Source of the DNA: Streptomyces fagopyri
GTDB lineage: Bacteria; Actinomycetota; Actinomycetes; Streptomycetales; Streptomycetaceae
Assembly: GCF_009498275.1 (NCBI RefSeq)
Contig: NZ_CP045643.1
Coordinates: forward strand, 4,836,001-4,900,000
Direction: 5' to 3'
Length of the DNA stretch: 64,000 bases
In this document: positions 33,795-43,384 of the stretch, piece by piece
How positions within the stretch are numbered: the stretch's first letter is position 1
Layout: each line of letters starts with the position of its first letter
Notes under the pieces: generated by a model
The model's database searches: none
What the model was told of the DNA's origin: nothing
The model's input: the letters and a program-made list of their open reading frames with translations, nothing else
Made by a program: the position numbers and the translations under genes

Positions 33795-35446
33795 GCGGAC
33801 GACGACGGCCGCGGAGGCAGGGGCGGGGACGACAGCCGCGCACACTGCGGACGCGGCTCGTCGTCTCCGCGGTGACGCTGATCGCGGTGGTGTGCGCGGT
33901 GATCGGGACGGTGACGACGCTCGCGCTGCGGTCGCATCTGTACGAGCAGCTGGACGGCAAGCTGAAGGACACCGCCGGCCGGGCGGCCGGGCCGCTCGAA
34001 CCGGGCGGCGGCGACCCGGACGGCGTCCCTCCGAGCGTGGCGAACGGCAGGAACACCGGGAACGCCAGGAACACGGCCGGCTCCGCCCCGGACGACGACA
34101 CCTTCGGCTTCCTCCAGCGGGGGCCCAATCCGGTGGGTACGATCGGCGCCCTCGTGGGCGGCGACGGCGGGATCACCGAGGCGGTGCTCTCCAAGGAGAA
34201 GACGTCCAGCGACCAGTACCAGATGCTCACCGAGAACCTCACCCCGGCCCAGCGGGCGGTGCTCGGTTCGGTGCCGAAGACCGGCGTGCACACCGTGGAG
34301 ATCTCCGGCCTCGGTGAGTACCGCGTCACGTATCGGACCGGCCTCAGGGGCAGCTACTACGTCGCCATCCCCACCGAGGACGTCACCAACACCATCAACA
34401 CCCTGATCCTCGTCGAGGTCAGTGTCACCGGCGCCGGTCTCGTCGCGGCGGGCATCGCCGGCAGCGTCCTGGTCGGACTGGCCCTGCGCCCCCTGCGCAA
34501 GGTCGCCTCCACCGCGACCCGCGTCTCCGAACTGCCCCTGCACACCGGCGAGGTCACCCTCTACGAACGCGTCCCCGAGTCCGAGGCCGACCCGCACACC
34601 GAGGTCGGCCAGGTCGGCGCCGCGCTCAACCGGATGCTCGACCACGTCCACGCCGCGCTGCACGCCCGTCAGCAGAGCGAGACACGGGTACGGCAGTTCG
34701 TCGCCGACGCCAGTCATGAGCTGCGCACACCGCTGGCGTCGATCCGCGGGTACGCCGAGCTGACCAGACGCGGACGTGAGGAGACCGGCCCCGACACCCG
34801 GCACGCCCTCGGGCGGATCGAGTCCGAGGCCGGCCGGATGACCGGGCTGGTGGAGGACCTGCTGCTGCTCGCGCGCCTCGACGCCGGACGCCCGCTCCAG
34901 TACGACGGCACCGACCTCGTACCGCTCGTCATCGACGCGGTGAGCGACGCCCGGGCCGCCGGCCGGGGCCACGACTGGCGCCTGGAGCTGCCGGACGAAC
35001 CCGCGCTCGTCCTCGCGGACGCCGCCCGTCTGCAACAAGTCATGGTCAACCTGTTGGCGAACGCCAGAACGCACACCCCGCCGGGTACGACGGTCATCGC
35101 ACGCGTGCACCGGCACGGGCCGTGGCTGTGCGTGGACGTCCAGGACGACGGGCCCGGCATCCCGCCCGAACTGCTGCCCCGCGTCTTCGAACGCTTCGCG
35201 CGCGGCGACTCCTCACGCTCCCGCGCCTCCGGTTCGACCGGTCTCGGGCTCGCCATCGTGCAGGCCGTCGCCTCCGCGCACGGGGGCGCCGTCACCGTCG
35301 ACAGCGTGCCGGGCCGGACGGTGTTCACCCTGCACCTGCCCGCGGTCCCCGGCGACCCGATCGTGGAGACCACCGCGGAAACAAGGGCGCGACGGCACTC
35401 ACAGGCACAGCACAGCGCCACCACATGGGTGCAACAGGGCGTCTGA
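33791..35446 (+). CDS. Sensor histidine kinase, partner of the upstream regulator
   Basis: 551 residues: membrane helix about 20-42 (TLIAVVCAVIGTVTTLAL), an extracellular sensor of about 165 residues, a second helix about 215-240, HAMP, HisKA with His309 (DASHELRTPLASI), N-box (NLLANARTHTP) and G-boxes (DDGPGIPPE, GSTGLGLAIVQA). The core is intact. The signal is unknown. Its coupling to a regulator and its position before two membrane glycosyltransferases suggest control of surface glycosylation, which is inference. Confidence 0.92.
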   Translation: MSGRRRPRRQGRGRQPRTLRTRLVVSAVTLIAVVCAVIGTVTTLALRSHLYEQLDGKLKDTAGRAAGPLEPGGGDPDGVPPSVANGRNTGNARNTAGSAPDDDTFGFLQRGPNPVGTIGALVGGDGGITEAVLSKEKTSSDQYQMLTENLTPAQRAVLGSVPKTGVHTVEISGLGEYRVTYRTGLRGSYYVAIPTEDVTNTINTLILVEVSVTGAGLVAAGIAGSVLVGLALRPLRKVASTATRVSELPLHTGEVTLYERVPESEADPHTEVGQVGAALNRMLDHVHAALHARQQSETRVRQFVADASHELRTPLASIRGYAELTRRGREETGPDTRHALGRIESEAGRMTGLVEDLLLLARLDAGRPLQYDGTDLVPLVIDAVSDARAAGRGHDWRLELPDEPALVLADAARLQQVMVNLLANARTHTPPGTTVIARVHRHGPWLCVDVQDDGPGIPPELLPRVFERFARGDSSRSRASGSTGLGLAIVQAVASAHGGAVTVDSVPGRTVFTLHLPAVPGDPIVETTAETRARRHSQAQHSATTWVQQGV

Positions 35447-35460
35447 CCAGAGTCGTTCCC

Positions 35461-37053
35461 ATGCGAACCGACTCTTCTCCCGGCAACCTGCCGGCGCGGC
35501 AGCACCTCCCGGCCGGGTCCGCCGGTACGCCTGTCCTGGACGTAGTGATCCCCGTCTACAACGAGGAGAAGGACCTCCAGCGGTGTGTCGTGAGACTCCA
35601 CGAACATCTCAAGCGCACGTTCCCGTACGCGTTCCGCATCACGGTCGCGGACAACGCGTCGACGGACACCACGCCCCGGGTGGCCGCGCTGCTGGAGTCG
35701 CGGATACCGGAGGTCCACTCCCGCCGGCTCGAACAGAAGGGCCGCGGGCGCGCGCTGCGCACCGTGTGGTCGGCCTCGGACGCCCCGGTCCTCGCCTATA
35801 TGGACGTGGACCTGTCCACCGACCTCAACGCCCTGCTGCCGCTGGTGGCCCCGCTGATCTCGGGCCACTCCGACCTCGCCATCGGGTCGCGGCTGACCCG
35901 GAGTTCGCGGGTGGTGCGCGGCGCCAAGCGGGAGTTCATCAGCCGCGGTTACAACCTGATCCTGCGCGGCTCGCTGCAGGCCCGCTTCTCGGACGCGCAG
36001 TGCGGCTTCAAGGCGATCCGCCGTGACGTCGCCCAGGTGCTGCTGCCGTTGATCGAGGACACCGGCTGGTTCTTCGACACCGAGATGCTGGTGCTCGCCG
36101 AGCGCGCCGGGCTGCGCATCCACGAGGTCCCGGTGGACTGGGTCGACGACCCGGACTCGACCGTGCACATCGTGCGCACGGCGACCGACGACCTGAAGGG
36201 TGTGTGGCGCGTGGGGCGCGCCCTCGGCACCGGATCGCTGCCGCTGGACCGGCTCGCGCGCCCCTTCGGGGACGATCCGCGCGACCGCGACCTGGCCGAC
36301 GTGCCCAAGGGCCTCGCCCGCCAGCTGGTCGGCTTCTGCGTGGTGGGTGCCCTGTCCACGCTCTTCTACCTGCTGCTCTACAGCGGCTTCCGGTCCTTCT
36401 CCGGCTCACAGGTCGCCAACGCGCTCGCCCTGCTGGTCTCGGCGGTCGCCAACACGGCGGCCAACCGACGGCTGACCTTCGGGGTCCGCGGCCGGGGCGG
36501 CGCGGTCCGCCACCAGGCGCAGGGCCTGGTCGTCTTCGGTATCGGCCTCGCGCTCACCAGCGGATCGCTGGCCGCTCTGAACGCGGCCACGAGCAGCCCG
36601 GCGCACTCCACCGAGCTGGCGGTACTGGTCGCCGCCAATCTGGCGGCGACCGTGCTGCGGTTCCTGCTCTTCCGTGCCTGGGTGTTCCCGGACCGGCGCG
36701 ACGGCACGGGTGACGGTACGTCCTCCACGGTGGCCGCGTCGCACGCCCCGCCCCCGTCCGCCGAGGTTCCGGCCCGGCGGGGCGGACAGCATCCGCCGGG
36801 GCTCCACCGCCGGGCGGCGCCGCGATCCCCGTACGACAACGCAGTCGTCAGCGTGTACGACAGCGCCGTCGACACCCCGTACGTCAGCGCGTACGGCAGC
36901 GCCCACGTCGGTGCCCACGAGCGCACGTACGACAACGCCCACCACACCGACGAGTTCCGCGCCCTTGACGCCGCGGACCGCACCCGGGGGGACGCCACCG
37001 CGCAACTGCGGCCGGTGCGCCCGCACGATCACGATCCGAGGGACGCACGATGA
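35461..37053 (+). CDS. GT2 glycosyltransferase fused to a GtrA-like membrane domain
   Basis: 530 residues. Residues 25-260 are a DPM-synthase-like GT2 domain (LDVVIPVYNEEKDL, MDVDLSTDL with the DxD, IGSRLTRSSR, DAQCGFKAI, DTEMLVLAER), which loads a sugar on polyprenyl phosphate. Residues about 285-405 form a four-helix GtrA domain that may flip the lipid-linked sugar. The tail has several YDNA/YDSA/YVSA-type repeats (about 460-500). Start ATG 35461 has no obvious ribosome site; ATG 35425 overlapping the kinase is the alternative. ATGA overlap with GT39. Confidence 0.88.
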   Translation: MRTDSSPGNLPARQHLPAGSAGTPVLDVVIPVYNEEKDLQRCVVRLHEHLKRTFPYAFRITVADNASTDTTPRVAALLESRIPEVHSRRLEQKGRGRALRTVWSASDAPVLAYMDVDLSTDLNALLPLVAPLISGHSDLAIGSRLTRSSRVVRGAKREFISRGYNLILRGSLQARFSDAQCGFKAIRRDVAQVLLPLIEDTGWFFDTEMLVLAERAGLRIHEVPVDWVDDPDSTVHIVRTATDDLKGVWRVGRALGTGSLPLDRLARPFGDDPRDRDLADVPKGLARQLVGFCVVGALSTLFYLLLYSGFRSFSGSQVANALALLVSAVANTAANRRLTFGVRGRGGAVRHQAQGLVVFGIGLALTSGSLAALNAATSSPAHSTELAVLVAANLAATVLRFLLFRAWVFPDRRDGTGDGTSSTVAASHAPPPSAEVPARRGGQHPPGLHRRAAPRSPYDNAVVSVYDSAVDTPYVSAYGSAHVGAHERTYDNAHHTDEFRALDAADRTRGDATAQLRPVRPHDHDPRDAR

Positions 37054-39296
37054 CCACTCAGCCCGACACGAGCCGTCAGCACGACGGGCGTCCCCCCGCG
37101 GACCCGGCCCCCGCCGGGCGTCCGCCCGCCGGTCAGGGCGGCCCGGCCCCGCGGGAGCCCTTCGCACCCGGCGTCCTTCCCGGGTCCGGTGAGCCCCGGC
37201 GGCCCTTCCTCCACCGCGTCCGGCGCGGCCGGCCCGAGGACCCCGGCTGGGTGCGCCCCGCCTTCCTGGGGCTGCTCGTCGCCACCGGCCTGCTCTACCT
37301 GTACGACCTGAGCGCCTCCGGATACGCCAACTCCTTCTACTCCGCGGCCGTCCAGGCCGGCAGCCAGAGCTGGAAGGCCTTCTTCTTCGGCTCGCTCGAC
37401 TCGGCCAACGCCATCACCGTCGACAAGCCCCCGGCCTCGCTGTGGCCGATGGCCCTGTCGGTACGCGTCTTCGGCCTCAGCTCGTGGGCGATCCTCGTCC
37501 CCGAGGCGCTCATGGGCGTCGCCACGGTCGGTGTCCTGTACGCGGCGCTGCGCCGCCGGTTCGGCCCGGCGGCCGGTCTGATCGCGGGCGCGGTGCTCGC
37601 GCTCACTCCCGTCGCCGCGCTGATGTTCCGGTTCAACAACCCGGACGCGATGCTCGCGCTGCTCATGACCGTCACGGTCTACTGCGTGATCCGCGGCCTG
37701 GAGGACGGCCGGACGAAGTGGCTGGTGCGGGCGGGTGTCGCGGTCGGCTTCGCGTTCCTCGCCAAGACGCTCCAGGCGTTCCTGATCCTGCCGCCGCTGG
37801 CCGTGCTGTACGCGGTGTGCGCACCGGTGAGCCTGCGGAAGCGGTTCGCGCAGATCGGCCTCTCGGCGGGGGCGATGGCCGTCGCCGGCGGCTGGTGGGT
37901 CGCGATCGTCGAGCTGTGGCCCGCGTCCTCCCGGCCGTACATCGGCGGCTCGCAGAACAACTCGTTCCTGGAGCTGACCTTCGGCTACAACGGGCTCGGC
38001 CGGATCAACGGCGACGAGACCGGCAGCGTCGGCGGAGGCGGCGGCGGAGGCGGCACCGGACAGTGGGGCGAGACCGGCTGGGACCGGATGTTCGACTCCG
38101 AGATCGGCGGCCAGATCTCCTGGCTGCTCCCGGCGGCCCTGATCCTGCTGGTGGCGGGGCTCGTCCTCACCCGGAAGGCGAAGCGGACCGACCTGACGCG
38201 GGGATCGTTCCTGGCCTGGGGCGGCTCGCTGCTGATGACCATGGTCGTCTTCAGCTACATGGCCGGCATCTTCCACCAGTACTACACGGTGGCGCTGGCC
38301 CCCTACCTCGCGGCCGTGGTCGGCATGGGCGCGACGGTGCTGTGGGAGGAGCGGGGCAAGGTGTGGGCGTCGCTCACCCTGGCCGGCGCGGTCACCGCGT
38401 CCGCGGCCTGGGGGTACGTCCTCCTCAACCGCACCTCCGACTACCTGCCCTGGCTCAGGTGGCTGGTCCTCGTCGGCGGTCTGACGGGCGCGCTCGGCCT
38501 GGTCTTCGTGACCCGGCTCGGCCGCCGTCTGGCGCTCGCGGCCGCCGGGCTGGGCATCGTGGCGGCCGTCGCGGGCCCGACGGCGTACACGCTCTCCACG
38601 GTGAACACCGGCCACTCCGGTTCCATCGTGACGGCCGGTCCGTCCGGGGCGAGCATGATGGGCGGCCGCGGCGGTCCCGGTGGCGGTACGCGGGGCGGCT
38701 TCCCCGGCGGCGGCCAGAACCAGCCCAACGGCAACGGCAACGGCACCCAGCGGAACGGGCAGCCGGGCGGCGGTACGGGCGGACCCCCGACCGGCGGCAC
38801 CGGTGGCTTCCCCGGCCAGAACCAGCAGGGCAACGGGAACACCCAGGGCCAGAACCGGCAGGGCGGCATGCCCGGCGGCGGTACGGGTGACGGCGGTATG
38901 GGCGGAGGCGGTGGCGCCGGCGGTCTGCTGAACGGCGCGAACGTCAGCTCCGCGGCCAGGACGCTGCTGTCGAAGAACGCCGGCGACTACACCTGGGCGG
39001 CCGCGGCCATCGGTTCGCAGAACTCGGCGAGCTACCAACTGGCCACCGGGAAGCCGGTGATGGCGATCGGCGGGTTCAACGGCACCGACCCGTCCCCGAC
39101 CCTGGCCCAGTTCAAGAAGTACGTGGCCGACGGAAGGATCCACTACTTCATCTCGGGCGGCGGCGTGGGCGGTGGCATGGGCGGCGGCGGCACCACTTCC
39201 GCCTCCTCCGGGATCAGTTCGTGGGTCACGGCCACCTTCAAGAAGGTGACGGCCGGTTCGGCCACCTTCTACGACCTGACGCAGCCGGCGGGCTGA
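37050..39296 (+). CDS. GT39/ArnT-like membrane glycosyltransferase
   Basis: 748 residues. The N-terminal half has many membrane helices and the first-loop signature SFYSAAVQAGSQSW, SLDSANAITVDKPP with acidic residues, as in PMT/ArnT enzymes that move a sugar from polyprenyl phosphate to an extracellular acceptor. A Gly/Gln/Asn-rich region (about 535-625) leads to a soluble C-terminal domain (about 630-748, GDYTWAAAAIGSQNSASYQLATG) ending FYDLTQPAG. The GT2-GtrA protein next to it would make its lipid-linked donor. Confidence 0.9.
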   Translation: MTTQPDTSRQHDGRPPADPAPAGRPPAGQGGPAPREPFAPGVLPGSGEPRRPFLHRVRRGRPEDPGWVRPAFLGLLVATGLLYLYDLSASGYANSFYSAAVQAGSQSWKAFFFGSLDSANAITVDKPPASLWPMALSVRVFGLSSWAILVPEALMGVATVGVLYAALRRRFGPAAGLIAGAVLALTPVAALMFRFNNPDAMLALLMTVTVYCVIRGLEDGRTKWLVRAGVAVGFAFLAKTLQAFLILPPLAVLYAVCAPVSLRKRFAQIGLSAGAMAVAGGWWVAIVELWPASSRPYIGGSQNNSFLELTFGYNGLGRINGDETGSVGGGGGGGGTGQWGETGWDRMFDSEIGGQISWLLPAALILLVAGLVLTRKAKRTDLTRGSFLAWGGSLLMTMVVFSYMAGIFHQYYTVALAPYLAAVVGMGATVLWEERGKVWASLTLAGAVTASAAWGYVLLNRTSDYLPWLRWLVLVGGLTGALGLVFVTRLGRRLALAAAGLGIVAAVAGPTAYTLSTVNTGHSGSIVTAGPSGASMMGGRGGPGGGTRGGFPGGGQNQPNGNGNGTQRNGQPGGGTGGPPTGGTGGFPGQNQQGNGNTQGQNRQGGMPGGGTGDGGMGGGGGAGGLLNGANVSSAARTLLSKNAGDYTWAAAAIGSQNSASYQLATGKPVMAIGGFNGTDPSPTLAQFKKYVADGRIHYFISGGGVGGGMGGGGTTSASSGISSWVTATFKKVTAGSATFYDLTQPAG

Positions 39297-39464
39297 CCCG
39301 GAGGTCCGGATACCCGGAGGACCTCACCGCGCGGTGGCCCGGAGCGATCGAGCTCCGGGCCACCGTCCGTTCCGTCGTGTCCCGTCCGTCGTGTCCCGGC
39401 ACGGCACGGCCTGTACCGCCCCGCTCCGTCGCGTCCCGGTCCGGTCCGGTCCGGAAAAATCTTG

Positions 39465-39494
39465 TTGTACGCCGTACAGTCACTGTTCTACGGT
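39465..39494 (+). promoter_or_regulatory. Promoter and TetR-type operator of the MFS gene
   Basis: TGTACG-C-CGTACA (39466-39478) is a perfect palindrome, followed by a related TACGGTGTACG at 39489. TTGTAC and TACGGT could be -35 and -10 boxes, 18 bases apart, placing the RNA start at or near the ATG 39502 (leaderless). Confidence 0.5.
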
Positions 39495-39501
39495 GTACGG
39501 C

Positions 39502-40989
39502 ATGTCGTCCCCCCAAGCCCCCGAAGGGCACCCGAGGCGCTGGCTGATCCTCGGTGTCATCTGCCTCGCGCAGCTCACCGTGCTGCTCGACAACACCGTC
39601 CTGAACGTCGCGATCCCCTCCCTCACCCGGGAGCTGGGCGCGGCCACCTCCGACATCCAGTGGATGATCAACGCCTACTCGCTGGTGCAGTCCGGGCTGT
39701 TGCTCACGGCGGGCAGCGCGGCCGACCGCTACGGCCGCAAGAGGATGCTGATATCGGGCCTCGCGCTCTTCGGGATCGGTTCACTGGCAGCCGGACTCGC
39801 CGACTCCACGGGCCAGTTGATCGCCGCTCGGGCCGGCATGGGGATCGGGGGCGCGCTCCTGCTGACCACCACGCTCGCCGTGGCGATGCAGATCTTCCCG
39901 CCCGGCGAGATCCCCAGGGCGATCGGTGTCTGGAGCGCCGTGAACGCGCTGGGCTTCGCGGCCGGCCCGCTCCTCGGCGGCTTCATGCTGAACCACTTCC
40001 GGTGGGGAGCCGTCTTCCTGGCCAACCTGCCCGTGGCGGCCCTGGCCCTCGCCGCGGTGGTGGTCCTCGTACCGGAGTCGAAGAACCCGCGCGGGGACCG
40101 TCCGGACCTGCTCGGAGCGCTCCTGTCCACGGTCGGCATGACCGCCCTCGTGTACGCGATCATCTCCGGCCCCGAACACGGCTGGACGTCGGCCCGGGTG
40201 ACGGCCACGGCCGTCGTCGCCCTGCTGGCCCTGGCAGCCTTCGCGCGCTGGGAGAGCCGGATCCCGTACCCCATGCTCGACCCGCACTTCTTCCGCGACC
40301 GGCGCTTCACCGGGGCGGTCGCGGGAGCCGTCCTCATCACCTTCGGCATGGGCGGAGCCCTCTTCCTCCTCACCCAGCACCTCCAGTTCGTCCTGGGATA
40401 CGGCCCGTTGGAGGCCGGACTGCGCACGGCACCCCTCGCGCTCGCGGTCGTCGCCCTCAACTTCTCCGGTCTGTCGGCGAAGTGGACGGCACGGCTCGGC
40501 ACCCCGCTCTCCATCGCGATCGGCATGGTGCTGATGTCGGCCGGGCTGGTGTCGATCGCGACGCTCGCCGGGCACGGATACGGCGGCACCCTGCTCGGGC
40601 TGCTGCTGATCGGCGCCGGCTGCGCGGTGGCCAACCCCGCCATGGCGCACGCCATCATGAGCGCGATCCCGCCCGAGAAGGCGGGTGTCGGGGCGGGTAT
40701 CAACGGCACGCTCGCCGAGTTCGGCAACGGCCTGGGCGTCGCCGTGCTCGGCGCGGTCCTCAACTCCCGCTTCGCGGCGCTGATCCCGGTCACCGCGGCC
40801 TCGCTGCCGGCGGCCCTGGGATCGGCGGACACGGCCGGGGAGCGCGGCCGGATCACCGACGCGTTCTCGTCCGGCCTGGAGACCAGCCAGCTGGTGGGCG
40901 CGGTGGCCGTGCTCCTCGGCGGTCTGCTGGCCGCGGCGTTGCTACGGCGTGCGGAGAGGGCAGACTCCGCGATGGCGGTTTCCGTGTAG
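39502..40989 (+). CDS. MFS drug efflux transporter, DHA2 (14-helix) type
   Basis: 495 residues with 14 predicted membrane helices. DNTVLNVAIPSLTREL near residue 28 is the motif D1 region, and GSAADRYGRKRML is motif A. It would export a hydrophobic drug with protons. It lies before a TetR gene, and a palindrome in its promoter makes local repression likely. There is no Shine-Dalgarno before ATG. Confidence 0.9.
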   Translation: MSSPQAPEGHPRRWLILGVICLAQLTVLLDNTVLNVAIPSLTRELGAATSDIQWMINAYSLVQSGLLLTAGSAADRYGRKRMLISGLALFGIGSLAAGLADSTGQLIAARAGMGIGGALLLTTTLAVAMQIFPPGEIPRAIGVWSAVNALGFAAGPLLGGFMLNHFRWGAVFLANLPVAALALAAVVVLVPESKNPRGDRPDLLGALLSTVGMTALVYAIISGPEHGWTSARVTATAVVALLALAAFARWESRIPYPMLDPHFFRDRRFTGAVAGAVLITFGMGGALFLLTQHLQFVLGYGPLEAGLRTAPLALAVVALNFSGLSAKWTARLGTPLSIAIGMVLMSAGLVSIATLAGHGYGGTLLGLLLIGAGCAVANPAMAHAIMSAIPPEKAGVGAGINGTLAEFGNGLGVAVLGAVLNSRFAALIPVTAASLPAALGSADTAGERGRITDAFSSGLETSQLVGAVAVLLGGLLAAALLRRAERADSAMAVSV

Positions 40990-41078
40990 CGCGCGCTTAG
41001 CATCAAGGTGGACGGACGGGAGCGTTCCGGCCCGCCGTCGCGAGTGACCGCAGTCCCCCGTTCCGAGGAAGGTACGCC

Positions 41079-41864
41079 ATGGTGAGGGCAGCCGACCGGG
41101 CCAAGCGTCCGGCGCGGACCAGTGTCTGGCTGGAGGGCAAGGCCCCCCGGGGCGGTGCGGGACGCGGCGGTGGTCAGCCGTCGGGGCTCGACCGGGACCG
41201 GATCACCGAGGTCACGGTACGACTGCTGGACGCCGAGGGGATGGCGAGGTTCTCCATGCGCCGGCTGGCCGCCGAGCTGAACGTCACCGCGATGTCGGTG
41301 TACTGGTACGTGGACACGAAGGACGACCTGCTCGAACTCGCCCTCGACGCGGTCTTCGGTGAACTGGAGCTACCCGACGCCGAGTCGGGCGAGGACTGGC
41401 GCGACCGGCTGCGTTCCGTCGCCGGCGGCTACCGGGCGCTGCTGGTCCGGCACCCCTGGGTGTCACCGCTCATCGGCACGTTCCTGAACATCGGCCCGCA
41501 CTCCATGGCCTTCTCGCTCTGTGTCCAGAAGGTGGTCCGCAGCACGGGCCTGCCACCGTACGGCCAGATGGGCGCACTCTCGGCGGTCTTCCAGTTCGTG
41601 TACGGCTTCGGCACCATCGAGGGCCACTTCGTGCAGCGCTGCGCCTCGGCCGGCATGAGCCAGGAGGAGTACTTCCGCCAGGCCATGAGCACGATCAGTG
41701 AACAGCCCCAGTTCTCGGCCGACTTCGAGAGCGCCGCGGACCTGATGGAGGCCCGCGGCGGCGACACGGTCGAGGAGATGCGCGAACGCGACTTCACGTT
41801 CGCCCTGGAGACGCTGATCGCGGGCATCGAGACGATGGTGGCCCGCGGCGCGGACACGGCCTAG
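41079..41864 (+). CDS. TetR/AcrR family repressor (TetR_C type)
   Basis: 261 residues. A disordered basic start (1-40) precedes a helix-turn-helix (RITEVTVRLLDAEGMARFSMRRLAAELNVTAMSVYWYVDTKDDLLELAL). The C-terminal part resembles the ligand domain of tetracycline-type repressors. It probably represses the MFS gene 89 bases upstream on the same strand. GAGGAAGG lies before ATG 41079. Confidence 0.9.
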   Translation: MVRAADRAKRPARTSVWLEGKAPRGGAGRGGGQPSGLDRDRITEVTVRLLDAEGMARFSMRRLAAELNVTAMSVYWYVDTKDDLLELALDAVFGELELPDAESGEDWRDRLRSVAGGYRALLVRHPWVSPLIGTFLNIGPHSMAFSLCVQKVVRSTGLPPYGQMGALSAVFQFVYGFGTIEGHFVQRCASAGMSQEEYFRQAMSTISEQPQFSADFESAADLMEARGGDTVEEMRERDFTFALETLIAGIETMVARGADTA

Positions 41865-41942
41865 CGCGGACGCCGCCCGCCAGGGCTCCCCCGGTCGCGG
41901 GCCCCGCCCGCGGGCCCCGGCGATCTCCGTGGCGCTCCCCGG

Positions 41943-42413
41943 CTACTCCTGGGGCGCCAGGCGGGCCGGGAAGCCGCCCGTCGCGACCGGGCCCCACTTC
42001 TCGGGCGTGATCCGGATGATCGACTTCCCCTGCTTGCGCATCGCCTCGCGGTACTCGTCCCAGTCCGGGTGCTCGCCCGCGATGTTCCGGTAGTACTCGA
42101 CGAGCGGTTCGACCGAGTCCGGCGGGTCGATGACCTCGGCCGTGCCGTCGATCTGGACCCACGGTCCGTTCCAGTCGTCGCTGAGCACGATGAGGCTGAC
42201 GCGCTCGTCCCGCTTGGCGTTGCGGGTCTTGGCGCGCTCGGGGTAGGTCGAGACGACGACGCGGCCCGCGTCGTCGACCCCGCAGGTCAACGGCGAGCCC
42301 TGGGGGCTGCCGTCGGCCCGGCGGGTGAGCAGGACGGCGCGGTGGCGGGGGCGGACGAAGTCGAGCAGTTCGTCGCGGGATACGGACGTGTTCGTCGCGA
42401 TGTTCGGTGCCAT
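41943..42413 (-). CDS. F420-dependent PPOX-class flavin/deazaflavin oxidoreductase
   Basis: 156 residues forming a split-barrel: RHRAVLLTRRADGSPQGSPL, VVVSTYPERAKTRNAKRD, VSLIVLSDDWNGPWVQIDG and EYREAMRKQGKSIIRITPEKW. The Lys/Arg-rich KTRNAKRD stretch is usual where F420 binds. It likely reduces an unknown substrate with F420H2. ATG 42413. Confidence 0.86.
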   Translation of the reverse strand: MAPNIATNTSVSRDELLDFVRPRHRAVLLTRRADGSPQGSPLTCGVDDAGRVVVSTYPERAKTRNAKRDERVSLIVLSDDWNGPWVQIDGTAEVIDPPDSVEPLVEYYRNIAGEHPDWDEYREAMRKQGKSIIRITPEKWGPVATGGFPARLAPQE

Positions 42414-42471
42414 GGGGGCAGCCTAAGGGCCGGCCGGCGCCCCGCGACGGGGTGCCGCGGGGGGTGTCCCC

Positions 42472-43293
42472 TCACATCTGGGGCAACGACCCGCCCTGGA
42501 CCGCCTGCATGTCCAGCTCCACCTTCAGCGTGGCGCCGATCGCGGAGATGCCCGCCTGGACGACCTGGTTGTAGTTCATCGCGAAGTCCTCGCGGTGGAG
42601 TTGTGCCGTCGCCCGGAAGGCCGCGCGGGTGCCGCCCCACGGGTCCGCGCCCGTGCCCAGGTAGGCGAGGTCCAGGTCCACCGGGCGTACGACGCCGTGC
42701 AGGGTGAGTTCGCCGTGGACGGTCCAGCGGTCGGAGCCCGCCGGGGTCAGGCCGGTGGAACGGTAGGTGATCCGCGGGTACCTCTCGACGTCCAGGAAGT
42801 CGGGAGACCTGAGGTGGCCGTCGCGCATTCCGTTGCCCGTGTCGATGGAGGCGGCCTGGATCACCGCCTCCACACGGGACTTGGCCACCTCGTCCGGGGC
42901 GATCTCGAGGGTGGCGGAGAAGTCGGTGAACCGGCCGTGCACGCTGGAGATGCCCAGGTGTTGGGCGACGGCGCCCACCGAGGAGTGGGCGGGGTCGACG
43001 GTCCAGGGGCCGGGCGGCGGCAGCTCGGTGCCGCCCTGCCGGGCGAGGACGACGGTGCCGATCTCGGCCCGTCCGCCGGCCGTGACGATCGCGCTGGAGG
43101 CGGCGGGCGCGTACCCGACCGCGGTGACGATCACGGTGTACGCGCCGGGCGTCAGCGCCTTCGCGTCCCGTACGGCGCCGTCGGCGTCCGCCTCGGCCCG
43201 CAGCACCTGTGCCCCGGTCGTGTCGGTGACCGTGACGACCGCGTGCGACACGGCCCATCCGTCCCGCGTACGAATCCGTGCGGTCAGTCCCAT
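42472..43293 (-). CDS. YceI-family lipid-binding protein with an N-terminal carboxypeptidase-regulatory-like domain
   Basis: 273 residues. The first 90 form a small beta sandwich (TTGAQVLRAEADADGAVRDA, LTPGAYTVIVTAVGYAPAA) like those of the CarboxypepD_reg group. The rest is a YceI lipocalin-like barrel (WTVDPAHSSVGAVAQHLG, VHGRFTDF, SPDFLDVERYPRITYRS). YceI proteins bind isoprenoid lipids. No signal peptide is seen. The same small beta domain occurs three times in the adjacent efflux protein, which suggests they belong together. AGGAG precedes ATG 43293. Confidence 0.86.
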   Translation of the reverse strand: MGLTARIRTRDGWAVSHAVVTVTDTTGAQVLRAEADADGAVRDAKALTPGAYTVIVTAVGYAPAASSAIVTAGGRAEIGTVVLARQGGTELPPPGPWTVDPAHSSVGAVAQHLGISSVHGRFTDFSATLEIAPDEVAKSRVEAVIQAASIDTGNGMRDGHLRSPDFLDVERYPRITYRSTGLTPAGSDRWTVHGELTLHGVVRPVDLDLAYLGTGADPWGGTRAAFRATAQLHREDFAMNYNQVVQAGISAIGATLKVELDMQAVQGGSLPQM

Positions 43294-43384
43294 CCCGTTT
43301 CTCCTGCCTGTCTTGCACATGAACCGGCCCGTGGGAGCGCGGCCTCCGCTCGGAGCGCGCGTCCCACGGGCCGGGGGTTTCCTG

